Positions 37,971 through 48,430 of a stretch of 64,000 bases of DNA are shown here, one piece after another. Below the pieces are notes generated by a model. That model worked only from the letters and a program-made list of their open reading frames with translations, was not told where the DNA came from and did no database searches. Origin of the DNA: Marivirga lumbricoides (GTDB lineage Bacteria > Bacteroidota > Bacteroidia > Cytophagales > Cyclobacteriaceae). Made by a program: the position numbers and the translations under genes. How positions within the stretch are numbered: the stretch's first letter is position 1; each line of letters opens with the position of its first letter. The stretch spans positions 186,001 through 250,000 of the forward strand of contig NZ_BMEC01000009.1 of assembly GCF_014636295.1 (NCBI RefSeq). The letters run 5' to 3'.

Positions 37971-38382
37971 TTATAGCAAAGGCAATTCTATAAAAAAGAA
38001 GTTATTTCAACATGCTGTTGAAATGGACAGATTCCCACCTCCCGATAATGATCGGGACAAGTTGCGTGGGAATGACGGTACTAATGGTAATTTGGGTAAA
38101 AAACTATCTTATTGCACAGAGCACCTGGGACAAAAAGATTGCTTAGTACCTCACAATAACCAGTTGATTGGAATCTTCTTTCTAAAGACTTCTTTTTCTA
38201 AAGGGGTATACTATTATTGCTCACTCAATATCGGGTTATTCCGAATTCCATATGCGCAACTTGTTGAGCCTTTGAATGAAGGAATCTGCGTGCTATGAAA
38301 TGCTATTGAGAGGTTGGCGGTCTACTAATAGAATAGAGAAGATTGCTTCGTTTCTGGCAATGGCTATTAATTGCAGGAGATT
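37971..38382. repeat. Tandem repeat unit 3 (diverged)
   Basis: Starts like unit 2 (hairpin at 38004-38024, CAGATTCCC stem with CCCGATAATGATCGGG), then its middle is replaced by unrelated sequence (about 38117-38330) before the shared end AAGATTGCTTCGTTTCTGGCAATGGC. It is therefore a partial copy with an older history than units 1 and 2. Confidence 0.6.
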
Positions 38383-38477
38383 AGCTGAGTTAGATTAATA
38401 AAATGGCGCGTCCCTGCCTCGCCCAATCGGAAACGCTCTGACGGACTTTGAAATAAATTAAGCATCGAACTCAAGTT
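38383..38477. repeat. Dispersed inverted-repeat element, copy C
   Basis: About 95 bp, with ends AGCTGAGTTAGATTAATA and AAGCATCGAACTCAAGTT and the same inner block CGCTCTGACGGACTTTGAAA as copy B. It closes the right side of the repeat island in direct orientation to copy B. Confidence 0.6.
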
Positions 38478-38560
38478 TACAGGGATTATTGAACCAAATT
38501 TTAATTTTATATCTTTCCTGATAAAAGTTTGGGACAGGACAAAAGATGCAATATAAAAGG

Positions 38561-38600
38561 TTCATAAACTGCTAAAACATTCAGTTTAGCAGTTTATGAA
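38561..38600 (-). terminator. Intrinsic terminator after the 3124-residue protein gene
   Basis: Sixteen-base perfect arms TTCATAAACTGCTAAA (38561-38576) and TTTAGCAGTTTATGAA (38585-38600) with an eight-base loop. On the minus strand the stem is followed by CCTTTTAT. It lies 25 bases after the stop codon of the giant gene and may also work from the other side. Confidence 0.75.
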
Positions 38601-38624
38601 AGCTTATTATTTTTAATGGAATAG

Positions 38625-41600
38625 CTAATTAACTAATAGTCTCTTCATGTAAACTTTATTCATATACATCATTCTTACCACATATGTACCTGAAGATAGA
38701 TGATTTACCATAACCACACTCTCCTTATTACCTTTTCGAACGATATCAGAATAAACTTCCCGACCAGCTAAATCAACGATTTTGACAAGAACATCTTCCT
38801 CTAAAACCTGGTTAAAAACAACATTAAAATCCTGATCCGCAGGGTTAGGATAAATATTTAAATCTAAAGTAGCAGAGTTCGTATTAGAAGTGATATAATA
38901 TTCATAATTATCAGATATAATTTCACAAATACCATTACTCACTTTTACTGAATAAACACCCGGTTCTGAAACCGGTAAACTTTGATGAATAGCATCTTCT
39001 ATAAGCTGACCATTAAAGTACCATTGATTTCCATTTTCACTACTGGAAAATAATGAGCCATCTTTAAAGTTGATAACAGGCTCGTCCAGCTTTTCAACCA
39101 AAATCTCTATTACTTCTCTTTTGGAACTTTCACAGCCATTTGAGTTAACAGCAGCATAATAATAGGCAGTAGAGCTATTTAATACAGGAGATTCAAATTG
39201 TAAAGAGGATGTCTCCAAGATAGGATCTTCGTCAAATTCGTCTGAATACCATCTGAATGAAAGATTTGAAGCTGTAGGGTTTATAGTAATATGGGCAGAA
39301 TTTCCTGAGCAAATTGTTATTGGATCCACAGGGTTAACTTCAGGTTGCTTTGATCTTTCTATAACTATAGAATTATTAAGAACTTTCACCCCACAATTTC
39401 TAAATCCTGCTTCTACTAAAACTACATTTTCACCATAATTAAGCTTTTCAGAATCAATAACTAAAGTAAGATCATTTCCTGTAGCTTTAACCATATTATT
39501 TTGCTCTTCCCCATTTACAATTAAACTGTAAAGAGCATTTTTTTGAGAGCCCTTAATGGTTAAAGTTACTTGATCGTCTTCACAAATGCTCTGAGATGAT
39601 TGTGTAAGAGTTAAACTTTGATCAATCTCTGGTTTTCTAATAATTAGTGTAAACCTACCAACCCCAGATGGGTCACCTGCATGCTCTACATCAAAAGCAT
39701 AACTTGTTTGGAGAGTAACATCTACTTCAGTTTGTAAAAAATGATCGATTAAAGTAAATTCTTCATTGTCGTGAAAAGTCTCCAATTTTTCAAAACTGAT
39801 CTTATAATTCCCCGGAGCCAGGTTAGAAGTTAAAATAGCTATACTATCACTACAGAAATTATTTGGTAAGTGATTGACAGCTAAATCAACACCATCAGCA
39901 GACGCTGTAGCAATATTGAAAATATCATTTGTACGTTTTCTGCCGTGTATAGCTCCATTGTAAATTCGTGAGCCAGCTTCACTATACAGAATAAAAGCCT
40001 TATCTTCTATTCCATCTTTCGCTAATCGTATAGTAAACTGAACTGGCTGCTGTACAGCATTTCTGTAAAATACTGCACTATTAGTATTTACTTTAGCAGA
40101 TTCAGAGATAATTAATTGCGGATTACTATCAATTGCCTGAACCCAAAATCCCTGACCTATAGCTACCTCACCATTGAATGAAGAATCACTCACTCCTCCA
40201 CCCGCATAAAAATATTTACCTCCACCGGGGTAGTCTGCATCCCAGATTGATAACACAGGACTTAAATTGCTGCTAGTCCATCCTTCTCCCCCCCATTGAA
40301 TTGGCGATTGATAAGGGTTAGCAACTAAATTCCATCCATCTCCTACTCCATCATTAGCAGTAGGATCATTAGTACCTTCTGCTAAAAGATTAAACTCAAA
40401 GTCGCCTTGTACAGGCTCTCCTACTAATTCAAGTCTTAAAGGATTTTTTGTGTCACGGGTGAATACTGAAAAACCTTTACCAACTTCCATTATTTCCTGA
40501 TTACTTGTAGTAGGAAAAGGCATCCAACCACTTACCGTATTTTCATCATAATAATGAACAGATGGATTAGCTGTTAACCCCGGACCGGTAGAACGTCCTG
40601 AAAAATTACCAGTGATGGCAATATGTTCTTGCCAATCGGCCACAGTTGCATTTCTAACCGTACTACCAAAATATCTATACATCCTGTTAGGTGGTGCTGA
40701 GACATACCTCTGAGCTTTTATCTTTCCTCTAATTTCACCCCTGTTTTGAATTTCACTAATGTAAGCTGTTCCTTCTGCATCAGAAACCATTGTTAGATTG
40801 CCCTGAGCATCAACTATACCATCCCTTACCTGAAGTTCATCTGAAATATATAAAGGTGAATTAATTTCTATTTTACCGGAATTTGCCATATCAGTTAAAA
40901 GCATTTTTAAAGTATCGCTTCCTGCCTCAAAATGTAAATGAGATGTTAAAGTGCTTCGAGAACGAAATTCTAAACTTCCATTATTGGTCTTAAGCCTGCC
41001 AGTTTGATTTTGAGAATTGATTATTCCTCTACCATCTATAATCAGATTATGATGACCAATATTTAAACTAGCTCCCTCTTCAATTACTAAACCTCCTCCG
41101 GAGGCATTACCCAACTGTATCTGCATTTCCGGATTATTAGAATCAAATACAACTTCTGCTCCTTCACCAATCCGTAAATTAAATAAGTTAATATTATCAT
41201 TAAGCACTTCAATATGTTGCTCTCCTGTTCCTGCCATCACTAAGCTCAACATTTTTTCAGATGGAATTGCAGATCCTACTCCATGAAAGGAAACAGTTCC
41301 TTTAGCTACTATATTTGTACTGTTAGGATCCACACCATTTAACTCTACACCATCTTCCACGCTTAAGGTTCCCTCAATAGTAAGATTGCCTGATCGAAAC
41401 TGTTTAGTTGCTCCAGTGTTACCTCCTAAAATAAGATTGCCATAGGCAGAAGTAGGAATATTATTATTTAATGCATTGAAACTAACCGTAGATGAAGGGT
41501 GCATCTCTACAAATTCTGGTGCTGCATCAACATTTATAAAAATGCCAGCATTTTCTAAAGCAGAAATAGCACCTTCAAAACCAGCATCAATGGTTAAAGA

Positions 41601-44600
41601 CACATCATTAGATACTATAAGTTTAGACCCCGTTCCTGAAATTGTCCATTCACCACTCAATGTAGCCGTTCTATTTAATATGAATTCATTATTGTTTAAA
41701 GTAAAATCTGCTGGAGAAGTACCACTTCCATCGGTCTGTGTATTCCAGGTTCCCGGACTGTTTAAACTTCCTGAAGGTAAGGAGTAGTATGTAATAAAGC
41801 CATCAGCTGGATCAGAAGTTGATATTTTCAAATCATTAGAAAAAGCAGAATGGTTACTATTTCTATCAACTGATCTCACCGTAAAAAGATACTCATAACC
41901 TGGCACCAGATTAGCTACATTTAAAGACGCTTCTTTGGTGGTAGCAATCATTACACCATTTTGGTACACCTCATATCCACTTAAACTAACATTATCCGAA
42001 GCAGTATTCCATAGCAAGTCTAAACTATTTTCAGTAATATTGTTAGCCACCAGATTTTGAGGAACAGAAGGTGCTATTTTATCCAAAGCCACATCTGCAG
42101 AGCGATGTTCTTCGATTACTAGTGAATTAAAAAGGCCATATTGGGCATCATTTTCATTAGAAGCATCTACCTCAAATAGAATTGTACTATTATCATCCGG
42201 AGTTACATCATGTATAGTAGATGTTCTATACCTATTACTTTTACCGAAACCAGTAACTGTTTTTTCTCCAACTGTATAATCTGTAATTGCAAATAAAGTA
42301 CCTCCATGTGACCCCATGAATGTTAGATCATAAACCATACTGTCAGATAAATTAGATAAACGAAATAAACCTGGTGCAGCATTGGGTTCGAAATAATAGT
42401 AAGCTTGCATTACAGCCGCAGGATAAATCAAATCTCCACTTGTAAAGCCATTTTTATTGTTGCTACCGTCTCCAATATCTTCTATTATCATTTGAATAGG
42501 TACAGGGTTACTGGTAAAGTCAACAAGGTTGTTAAACACCAAACCTGTTGTTGGTACTTTATTGGTATTATTCCATGGCGCACCTGCCTGAAGATAGTCC
42601 GAAATATCAGTGTTAACATTGATAAATATCTTATTGTTAAGGGTTACAGCAGCAATTTCAGGAGTATATTCTGAATTTCCATCAATTCCCACGGCTCTGA
42701 TTTTATATATGCGAGGTGCATTTGCAATAAGACCAGTATGCTTGTAATACTCCACATCAGGACCAGTAGTGGCTAATAATGTAAAAGCTTTCCCTATTTC
42801 ATCACTCTGATATATTTCATATCCGGTCTCATTTACAGCATTATCCTGCCATTTTAATTCTATTTCTGTTTTAGATATACCTCTGGCTTCAAATTTTGAA
42901 GGAGCTATAGGTGCTACATCTATTATATTTTCTTTTAAAATTAAAGCATTGATAAACATAGCTTCAGTGATAGTATTGAATTGGGCTAAGCTTATAGTTA
43001 TTTCTCCAGCTAAATTGGGTTTGACTCCACTAAAAGATAGAAGGTTATCTTTGTTTTTAGTTACGTTTACATTGTTTCGGCTTTTGTTCTGAACAGTAAA
43101 ATTGGTCTCTGTATTTAACCATGCATTACTTGAAGATAAAAGCTCAATTGTATAAAGTTTTTCTGTATCTAACCCTGTGAGTTTTAAAGAAGCTGAGGAA
43201 TTATTACTACGCCAGTAATTCTGAAATACTATATCTTCCAGAATAAAGCTATTATTGCCGCTCGACATTCCATCTGATGCAGTAGCAGACCATCCAGCAC
43301 CTATCTCCAAACCTACATTGCCAGCTATCCCATTAAAATTGAGTAAAGAGTTATAAGAGGTACCTTGGGCGAAACTTCCAGAGATATTATTCCATGGGGA
43401 ACCGGCGTTAGAGTTATTGCCAAAATTTAAATAGAAAGTATTTGCAAAAACATTATCAATCACCTGAATATTAAATAAAGTTTGTGCACTTAAACCATAA
43501 ATATCCGTTGCTTCAACAATATTATTACCGTAAAACCCAGCATCTTTTCCTGTAGGAATAATTGTAAGTACTCCTGTACCATCATTATTATCTACTAGTT
43601 CCACAAAATCAGGTAACGAAACAGCCGTGAAAATTATTCCATCATTCTCTGCATCAGTAGCACTAAAAGCTATTGAAAGAGTATCACCTACTGATATGGT
43701 AACATTTTCGATATTAGTTAAGACAGGAGCACTATTCTGAGTTGTAATAAATGCCACTGTCGTTTCTGCATTACCAGTTGAATTTACTGCTCTTACTTTA
43801 TAATAATAAGTAGTATTTCCATTTAAGTTTTCATCAAAAAATGTAGTTTGATTTAATGGTGCAAATCCTACCTGCGTAAAAGGACCTGTTTCTGAAACAT
43901 TTGACCTAAAAATTTCGAAACGCTGTTCATTATTTGCGTTATCTTCCCAGGAGAGTTCCACTTCTGAATTAGATATAGCAGTCAATGTTAAATTAGTTGG
44001 TGCAGCTGGAGGTAACCCATCTTCATAATAAACATTCACCTCCATGCTGTTTAGAATAAAATTACCACTGTTCTCTCCTTGAACCCCTATATTCAGTACT
44101 CCATTTTCATCTGGTTTTAAGCTATTAAACACAACAGTATTGCTAGTGTTATTAAGAACACTTAAAAATTTTGAGGTACCATTAATTGTAAACCTCGTCC
44201 GGGTATAAGACAATCCATCATTATTATTCAATTTACCCGCAAAGAAAGTTATATCATAATTCAAACCCGGGTTTAGATTCGTAAGTTGAAAATTAGCATT
44301 TCCTGCATTCTTTCTAAGAAAATAATCTACTACCTCTGGAATATACAAATCTGAATTTAAAGTTGAATTTCCGTACGAATTATACCATTGGCCAGTATTA
44401 GATAACACTACATCCTCACCTCCATCATTAGATTCTATAAATCTCTCTCCTTTAGATCCATTTCCAAAAGAAATATTATTCCATGGAGATGGCGCAACAT
44501 TGGTTCCAAAATTCACAAATACGGAGTAATTCCTTTTGGCTTCTTCAATATTGATATTAAAACTTTCTTCAGAAAAACCTCCATTGCCATCATCTGCCAA

Positions 44601-47600
44601 AAGCTTGATATTATTAAAAACTCCTGCCTGATTAATTTCAGTAGATATTGTAAAGGTACCGATTCCTCCTCCTAAGTCTTCAAAAAAGACAAAGTCGGGT
44701 TTATTTGAGACTGAAAGAGTTAAACTACCAAGCGTTTCATCAATTACAGCCACATCAAAAGTTACTGTATAACCTTCCTTCATGATAATATTATCAATTG
44801 AGCTTATAAATGGATTTTCATTATCGCTAATAGTAATTACAAAGCTTTGAGTATCTACGCCTCCAGAACCATCATTTGCACTAATTTCCAGAGGATATTG
44901 ACCAGCATTACTTATATCTGAATTAACAGTAAGCTGCGCTCTACCATATCCATTATCTGACAGTGACATAAAAGCAGGTAAAGCATTTGAAAAGCTAAAA
45001 GTAATAGGATCTCCATCCGGATCGTTAGCTATAATTGGCAACTCAAGTGTAGTACCATATTTTACTGACCTGTTAATTATTGACTCTATTACAGGAGGAT
45101 TATTATCAGTAGTAATATTTAACACACTTGTAAAATCAGAAAAACTACCCTCTCCTTTTGCCCGTATTCTATAATAATAGGTGCGATTCCCCTGTGTTTG
45201 TTGGTCCAGATAGGAATTTACATTAGTCGATGTAGTATGAATTAAAGTGAAGGTAGATACTACTGAGGATGTAGATCTATAAACTTCATACCCCAATTCC
45301 GCTGTAGCATTATCTGTCCAGTTTAACCTAACATTACTACTATTCTCTACTATTAAGCTAAAATTAGCAGGAGATGCAGGAGAAGGAGGGTTACCTGTTG
45401 TTGTAGCCGAAATTGGGCCAGTAAAATCTGAGCTGCCATTGAAATTAATAGCCTTAATTTTATAATAATAAGTAGTACCTCCAGATAAATCACTATCTGT
45501 CCATGATGTTTCATTGGCAGCAGATAAATGTACAAGTTGGTAATTAGCATTCTGATTAAGAGAGCGATAAATTTCAAAGCCTTCCTCGTTATTACTATTA
45601 TCTGTCCAATTTAAATCTATTTGACTATTTGATATAATTGTGGCTTGTAAATTAGATGGCTGAGAAGGAAAGCCGGATAATTCAAAACTATTATTAAACA
45701 ACCTGTTATCAGGAATAAATTGCTTACTAATACCAGGGCCTTGCCATCTTACCTCCAGGCATTGTCCTCCACCATTTTCAAACATTAGTACTCTTATTGC
45801 AGCCAATCCTACTGGCAAATTAATAACCCCATTTCTTTGCTGACAACCATGTGTACCATCATTATCTACAATCAACTGATTATTTATGAACAATTTAGAA
45901 CCATCATCTGAATTTGTAAAAAAAGTATAATCTCCTGCAGTAGGAATTTCCACCAAGCCTTCAAAAATGAAAGCGAAACGATCCTCCCGCTCTCTGTTAT
46001 TCATATTAAAATTATTAACAATGCCTGTTTTAATAACAGTACCATTTGAGACTATTTGATCTACACTATTAAAATTATTGTGATGATAATATGTATACTT
46101 TAAGCCTTGGCTGACAGAGGTTTTTGCAGTTACCTGATTACTTGCTAATGAAACATTTCCTGTTGCATCTTTCGCCTTTACAACATAACTATATGTTTGG
46201 TCAATAGCCAGGCCAGTATTGGTAAATTGGAACTGATCATTTGGCAATGAAGCTATTAATGCATTATTTCGAAATACCTCATACCCCACTACACCAATAT
46301 TATCTGTGGATGCAGTCCATTCCACGCTGACACTATTCGTTGTTGATCCAATTAGGTTTAAAAAAGGGGCTGAAGGACTTTCACTATCTACCAATGTTGA
46401 AGCACTTTCTTCTCTTGTATATTCTGATCCTCCAGAATTATTTACAGCACGCATTCTGTAAAAATAATTAGTATTTGCATTGAGCGGAGTATCAACATAA
46501 GATTGAGGGTTAGCCCCAGTAGTTGCATTTATTCTCTGAACCAGCTTATATCCTGAACCACTCTGTACACTTCTATACAATTCAAAAGCTAATTCATCAG
46601 ATGAATTATCATCCCAGTTGATTACAATACTGTTATCATTTAATAAGTTGACAAAAAAATTAGTAGGTTTCGCAGGAACATTTAAACCATTTTGTGAGGT
46701 GACCACTAATGGTTCGGATGGATCACTAAAACAGGGTTGTGGAGGTGCTTGAAATTCTGAGGGTACTGTTTCAGCCTCGTCTTGCCAAGAGGATTCTTTT
46801 TCTGTTCTGACACTTACTGCATATTCACCACCATTGGAAGTGGTAAAAACATAATTAGTAGCACCCGGAATGATGGTAGCATTTCGGAACCATCTGTAGG
46901 AATCCATATTCTGCGGACCAGTGATTTCTACGGATTGTTGACCAGCAATAGTAGGCAAATTTAGACTCTGGTTACCAAAGCTGGTAGTAGGCTGAGAGGT
47001 CTTATTTAAATTTCTATTCACATGTACGGGTTTCGACCACTTAGTCCAAACTCCATTAGCACGCTGGAACCGCACATAATAGTACCCAATATCTGTAACA
47101 TTTATAGTATTAGATCCTGAACCAGTTGCAATATAATTTGTACTGGTAGTATCATTTTTAACCCACTGATAATTAGCAAAACCCGCAGTAATTCCGAGAG
47201 TAATGTCAATCGGATCATTTTCACAAAAAGAACTTTGCCCATAGAGCACAGTTATATCTGTTTTGTGCTTTTCTAAAAACCAGGGAAAAAATTCTGATTT
47301 AGAGTATTGAGCATTCCATGTGCCATGTCCAGTAGTAGGCATATAGCTGTATCGAATGTTTGCTCCCTGCTCTCTCCAACTTATCACTCTATTATTACCT
47401 GTGGAGGGTTCGGGATTTTTATCCAAACCACCTTGCGACAGCCAGGTAGGAATAAACCTTGTAACTCCTGCTACATTACCACCTACCACACCTGACATAG
47501 GAAAAATAGCAGCGGCATATTGAGGGTATTGAAAGGCAAATCTCCATACACCTTCTGCACCTAACGAAAGCCCATGCACATAAATTCTGTCAGGATCTGC

Positions 47601-47999
47601 ATTACATTTTGCAATAAGTTCATCTAAAATAGCTACTACTGATTGCAGATTACTACCATCCCAACTCACCCCAGTTGTCTGAGGGTAAAACGCTATACCT
47701 GGAAATTCACCGCTGTTGATAGCATTAAGGGTTCTTTGCCCTCCATGTTTTAATTGATTTTCGTTATCTGTCCCTCTCTCTCCGAATCCATGTAAAAATA
47801 AAATAACCGGATACTTTTTTGTACCAAGAGAGTCAAAATCATTAGGATATTTAATTCTGAAATGTTGTCCCTGATAGCTATAAGATTTATAAGGAGAAGC
47901 CCAATTAAACAGTACCTCATTTGGATATTTTGTGAACTGGCTATATCCATGTTGCACAAAAAAAACAGCAAAGAGTAGAATGATGTAATATTTTTTCAT
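38625..47999 (-). CDS. 3124-residue secreted esterase/adhesin with FN3, PA14, malectin-like and T9SS type A domains
   Basis: A giant exported protein. Signal peptide 1-20; esterase-type alpha/beta-hydrolase domain (about 25-245) with FLHGFGERG, nucleophile GLSLGAEG (Ser145), a likely acid at Asp193 and His225 (TGHGTW). Then Ig-like domains (about 250-430), FN3 repeats, a PA14 lectin domain (about 630-770, with TFFTNSDDGSKLFINNQ), more FN3 and cadherin-like Ig repeats, three malectin-like domains (each with a PWNNI/PWNNT motif), a beta-solenoid-like region (about 2000-2500), Ig-like modules, and a type A sorting domain (last ~80 residues, YPNPADQDFNVVF). It is presumably displayed on the surface, binding glycans through PA14/malectin and cutting an ester. 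It is the most diverged of the three esterase domains here. A terminator follows and a Bacteroidota-type promoter precedes. Confidence 0.87.
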   Translation of the reverse strand: MKKYYIILLFAVFFVQHGYSQFTKYPNEVLFNWASPYKSYSYQGQHFRIKYPNDFDSLGTKKYPVILFLHGFGERGTDNENQLKHGGQRTLNAINSGEFPGIAFYPQTTGVSWDGSNLQSVVAILDELIAKCNADPDRIYVHGLSLGAEGVWRFAFQYPQYAAAIFPMSGVVGGNVAGVTRFIPTWLSQGGLDKNPEPSTGNNRVISWREQGANIRYSYMPTTGHGTWNAQYSKSEFFPWFLEKHKTDITVLYGQSSFCENDPIDITLGITAGFANYQWVKNDTTSTNYIATGSGSNTINVTDIGYYYVRFQRANGVWTKWSKPVHVNRNLNKTSQPTTSFGNQSLNLPTIAGQQSVEITGPQNMDSYRWFRNATIIPGATNYVFTTSNGGEYAVSVRTEKESSWQDEAETVPSEFQAPPQPCFSDPSEPLVVTSQNGLNVPAKPTNFFVNLLNDNSIVINWDDNSSDELAFELYRSVQSGSGYKLVQRINATTGANPQSYVDTPLNANTNYFYRMRAVNNSGGSEYTREESASTLVDSESPSAPFLNLIGSTTNSVSVEWTASTDNIGVVGYEVFRNNALIASLPNDQFQFTNTGLAIDQTYSYVVKAKDATGNVSLASNQVTAKTSVSQGLKYTYYHHNNFNSVDQIVSNGTVIKTGIVNNFNMNNREREDRFAFIFEGLVEIPTAGDYTFFTNSDDGSKLFINNQLIVDNDGTHGCQQRNGVINLPVGLAAIRVLMFENGGGQCLEVRWQGPGISKQFIPDNRLFNNSFELSGFPSQPSNLQATIISNSQIDLNWTDNSNNEEGFEIYRSLNQNANYQLVHLSAANETSWTDSDLSGGTTYYYKIKAINFNGSSDFTGPISATTTGNPPSPASPANFSLIVENSSNVRLNWTDNATAELGYEVYRSTSSVVSTFTLIHTTSTNVNSYLDQQTQGNRTYYYRIRAKGEGSFSDFTSVLNITTDNNPPVIESIINRSVKYGTTLELPIIANDPDGDPITFSFSNALPAFMSLSDNGYGRAQLTVNSDISNAGQYPLEISANDGSGGVDTQSFVITISDNENPFISSIDNIIMKEGYTVTFDVAVIDETLGSLTLSVSNKPDFVFFEDLGGGIGTFTISTEINQAGVFNNIKLLADDGNGGFSEESFNINIEEAKRNYSVFVNFGTNVAPSPWNNISFGNGSKGERFIESNDGGEDVVLSNTGQWYNSYGNSTLNSDLYIPEVVDYFLRKNAGNANFQLTNLNPGLNYDITFFAGKLNNNDGLSYTRTRFTINGTSKFLSVLNNTSNTVVFNSLKPDENGVLNIGVQGENSGNFILNSMEVNVYYEDGLPPAAPTNLTLTAISNSEVELSWEDNANNEQRFEIFRSNVSETGPFTQVGFAPLNQTTFFDENLNGNTTYYYKVRAVNSTGNAETTVAFITTQNSAPVLTNIENVTISVGDTLSIAFSATDAENDGIIFTAVSLPDFVELVDNNDGTGVLTIIPTGKDAGFYGNNIVEATDIYGLSAQTLFNIQVIDNVFANTFYLNFGNNSNAGSPWNNISGSFAQGTSYNSLLNFNGIAGNVGLEIGAGWSATASDGMSSGNNSFILEDIVFQNYWRSNNSSASLKLTGLDTEKLYTIELLSSSNAWLNTETNFTVQNKSRNNVNVTKNKDNLLSFSGVKPNLAGEITISLAQFNTITEAMFINALILKENIIDVAPIAPSKFEARGISKTEIELKWQDNAVNETGYEIYQSDEIGKAFTLLATTGPDVEYYKHTGLIANAPRIYKIRAVGIDGNSEYTPEIAAVTLNNKIFINVNTDISDYLQAGAPWNNTNKVPTTGLVFNNLVDFTSNPVPIQMIIEDIGDGSNNKNGFTSGDLIYPAAVMQAYYYFEPNAAPGLFRLSNLSDSMVYDLTFMGSHGGTLFAITDYTVGEKTVTGFGKSNRYRTSTIHDVTPDDNSTILFEVDASNENDAQYGLFNSLVIEEHRSADVALDKIAPSVPQNLVANNITENSLDLLWNTASDNVSLSGYEVYQNGVMIATTKEASLNVANLVPGYEYLFTVRSVDRNSNHSAFSNDLKISTSDPADGFITYYSLPSGSLNSPGTWNTQTDGSGTSPADFTLNNNEFILNRTATLSGEWTISGTGSKLIVSNDVSLTIDAGFEGAISALENAGIFINVDAAPEFVEMHPSSTVSFNALNNNIPTSAYGNLILGGNTGATKQFRSGNLTIEGTLSVEDGVELNGVDPNSTNIVAKGTVSFHGVGSAIPSEKMLSLVMAGTGEQHIEVLNDNINLFNLRIGEGAEVVFDSNNPEMQIQLGNASGGGLVIEEGASLNIGHHNLIIDGRGIINSQNQTGRLKTNNGSLEFRSRSTLTSHLHFEAGSDTLKMLLTDMANSGKIEINSPLYISDELQVRDGIVDAQGNLTMVSDAEGTAYISEIQNRGEIRGKIKAQRYVSAPPNRMYRYFGSTVRNATVADWQEHIAITGNFSGRSTGPGLTANPSVHYYDENTVSGWMPFPTTSNQEIMEVGKGFSVFTRDTKNPLRLELVGEPVQGDFEFNLLAEGTNDPTANDGVGDGWNLVANPYQSPIQWGGEGWTSSNLSPVLSIWDADYPGGGKYFYAGGGVSDSSFNGEVAIGQGFWVQAIDSNPQLIISESAKVNTNSAVFYRNAVQQPVQFTIRLAKDGIEDKAFILYSEAGSRIYNGAIHGRKRTNDIFNIATASADGVDLAVNHLPNNFCSDSIAILTSNLAPGNYKISFEKLETFHDNEEFTLIDHFLQTEVDVTLQTSYAFDVEHAGDPSGVGRFTLIIRKPEIDQSLTLTQSSQSICEDDQVTLTIKGSQKNALYSLIVNGEEQNNMVKATGNDLTLVIDSEKLNYGENVVLVEAGFRNCGVKVLNNSIVIERSKQPEVNPVDPITICSGNSAHITINPTASNLSFRWYSDEFDEDPILETSSLQFESPVLNSSTAYYYAAVNSNGCESSKREVIEILVEKLDEPVINFKDGSLFSSSENGNQWYFNGQLIEDAIHQSLPVSEPGVYSVKVSNGICEIISDNYEYYITSNTNSATLDLNIYPNPADQDFNVVFNQVLEEDVLVKIVDLAGREVYSDIVRKGNKESVVMVNHLSSGTYVVRMMYMNKVYMKRLLVN

Positions 48000-48030
48000 T
48001 TAAGAATGCATTAGGGATTACGCTTATCTA

Positions 48031-48062
48031 CAAAATTAAAGCTTATTATTTGTAAAATTCAA
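48031..48062 (-). promoter_or_regulatory. Candidate Bacteroidota promoter of the giant esterase gene
   Basis: On the minus strand TTG (48062-48060), 21 bases, then TAATTTTG (48038-48031): this fits the TTG-N17-23-TAnnTTTG consensus known from Flavobacterium. The -7 element ends 31 bases before the ATG at 47999. Confidence 0.45.
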
Positions 48063-48308
48063 TTATATTAACAAATATTTCACTTTTTTAGATAAACCAA
48101 ACAATAAAACAGATAAATAAATTCCCTAAGCAGCAAATAAAAGATGTAAGATTAATTAAAAAATATACGTTTGCTTATATTTAGGGGTTGCGTTTTAATT
48201 CTGATCTTCCCGCAATTGCAAAATCTTAGTTTACTATGAGTAATGCGCCCTTTTTAATACAGGCTGAAATTAACTGCTCTCCTCAAAGTTAAAGGTATTG
48301 TTATGTAG

Positions 48309-48341
48309 GGCTCCTCATTCTACGAATGTCAGATAGGAGCC
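48309..48341 (-). terminator. Terminator-like hairpin after the acyltransferase gene
   Basis: Seven-base GC-rich arms GGCTCCT (48309-48315) and AGGAGCC (48335-48341). No T-run follows on the minus strand, though TTAATTATTT follows on the plus strand. The rest of the 48000-48430 gap shows nothing but the promoter listed separately. Confidence 0.35.
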
Positions 48342-48430
48342 TTAATTATTTCATTATATAGGAAAACTACGAAATGCGATATGTTCTTAAATATAAACTA
48401 ACAACTCTGATGAGCTAGAATCAAAATAAC

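Noticed and set aside
37226-38298. Three open frames of 74-91 codons in the repeat island
   Set aside because: They are built from the tandem repeats and hairpins, change frame between near-identical units and have no protein-like pattern.
37171-38382. Possible CRISPR array
   Set aside because: Units are about 400 bp, only three in number, and there are no short regularly spaced repeats or cas genes.
41476-41787. Plus-strand frame of 103 codons inside the 3124-residue gene
   Set aside because: Antisense to well-supported coding sequence with no start context or recognisable domain.
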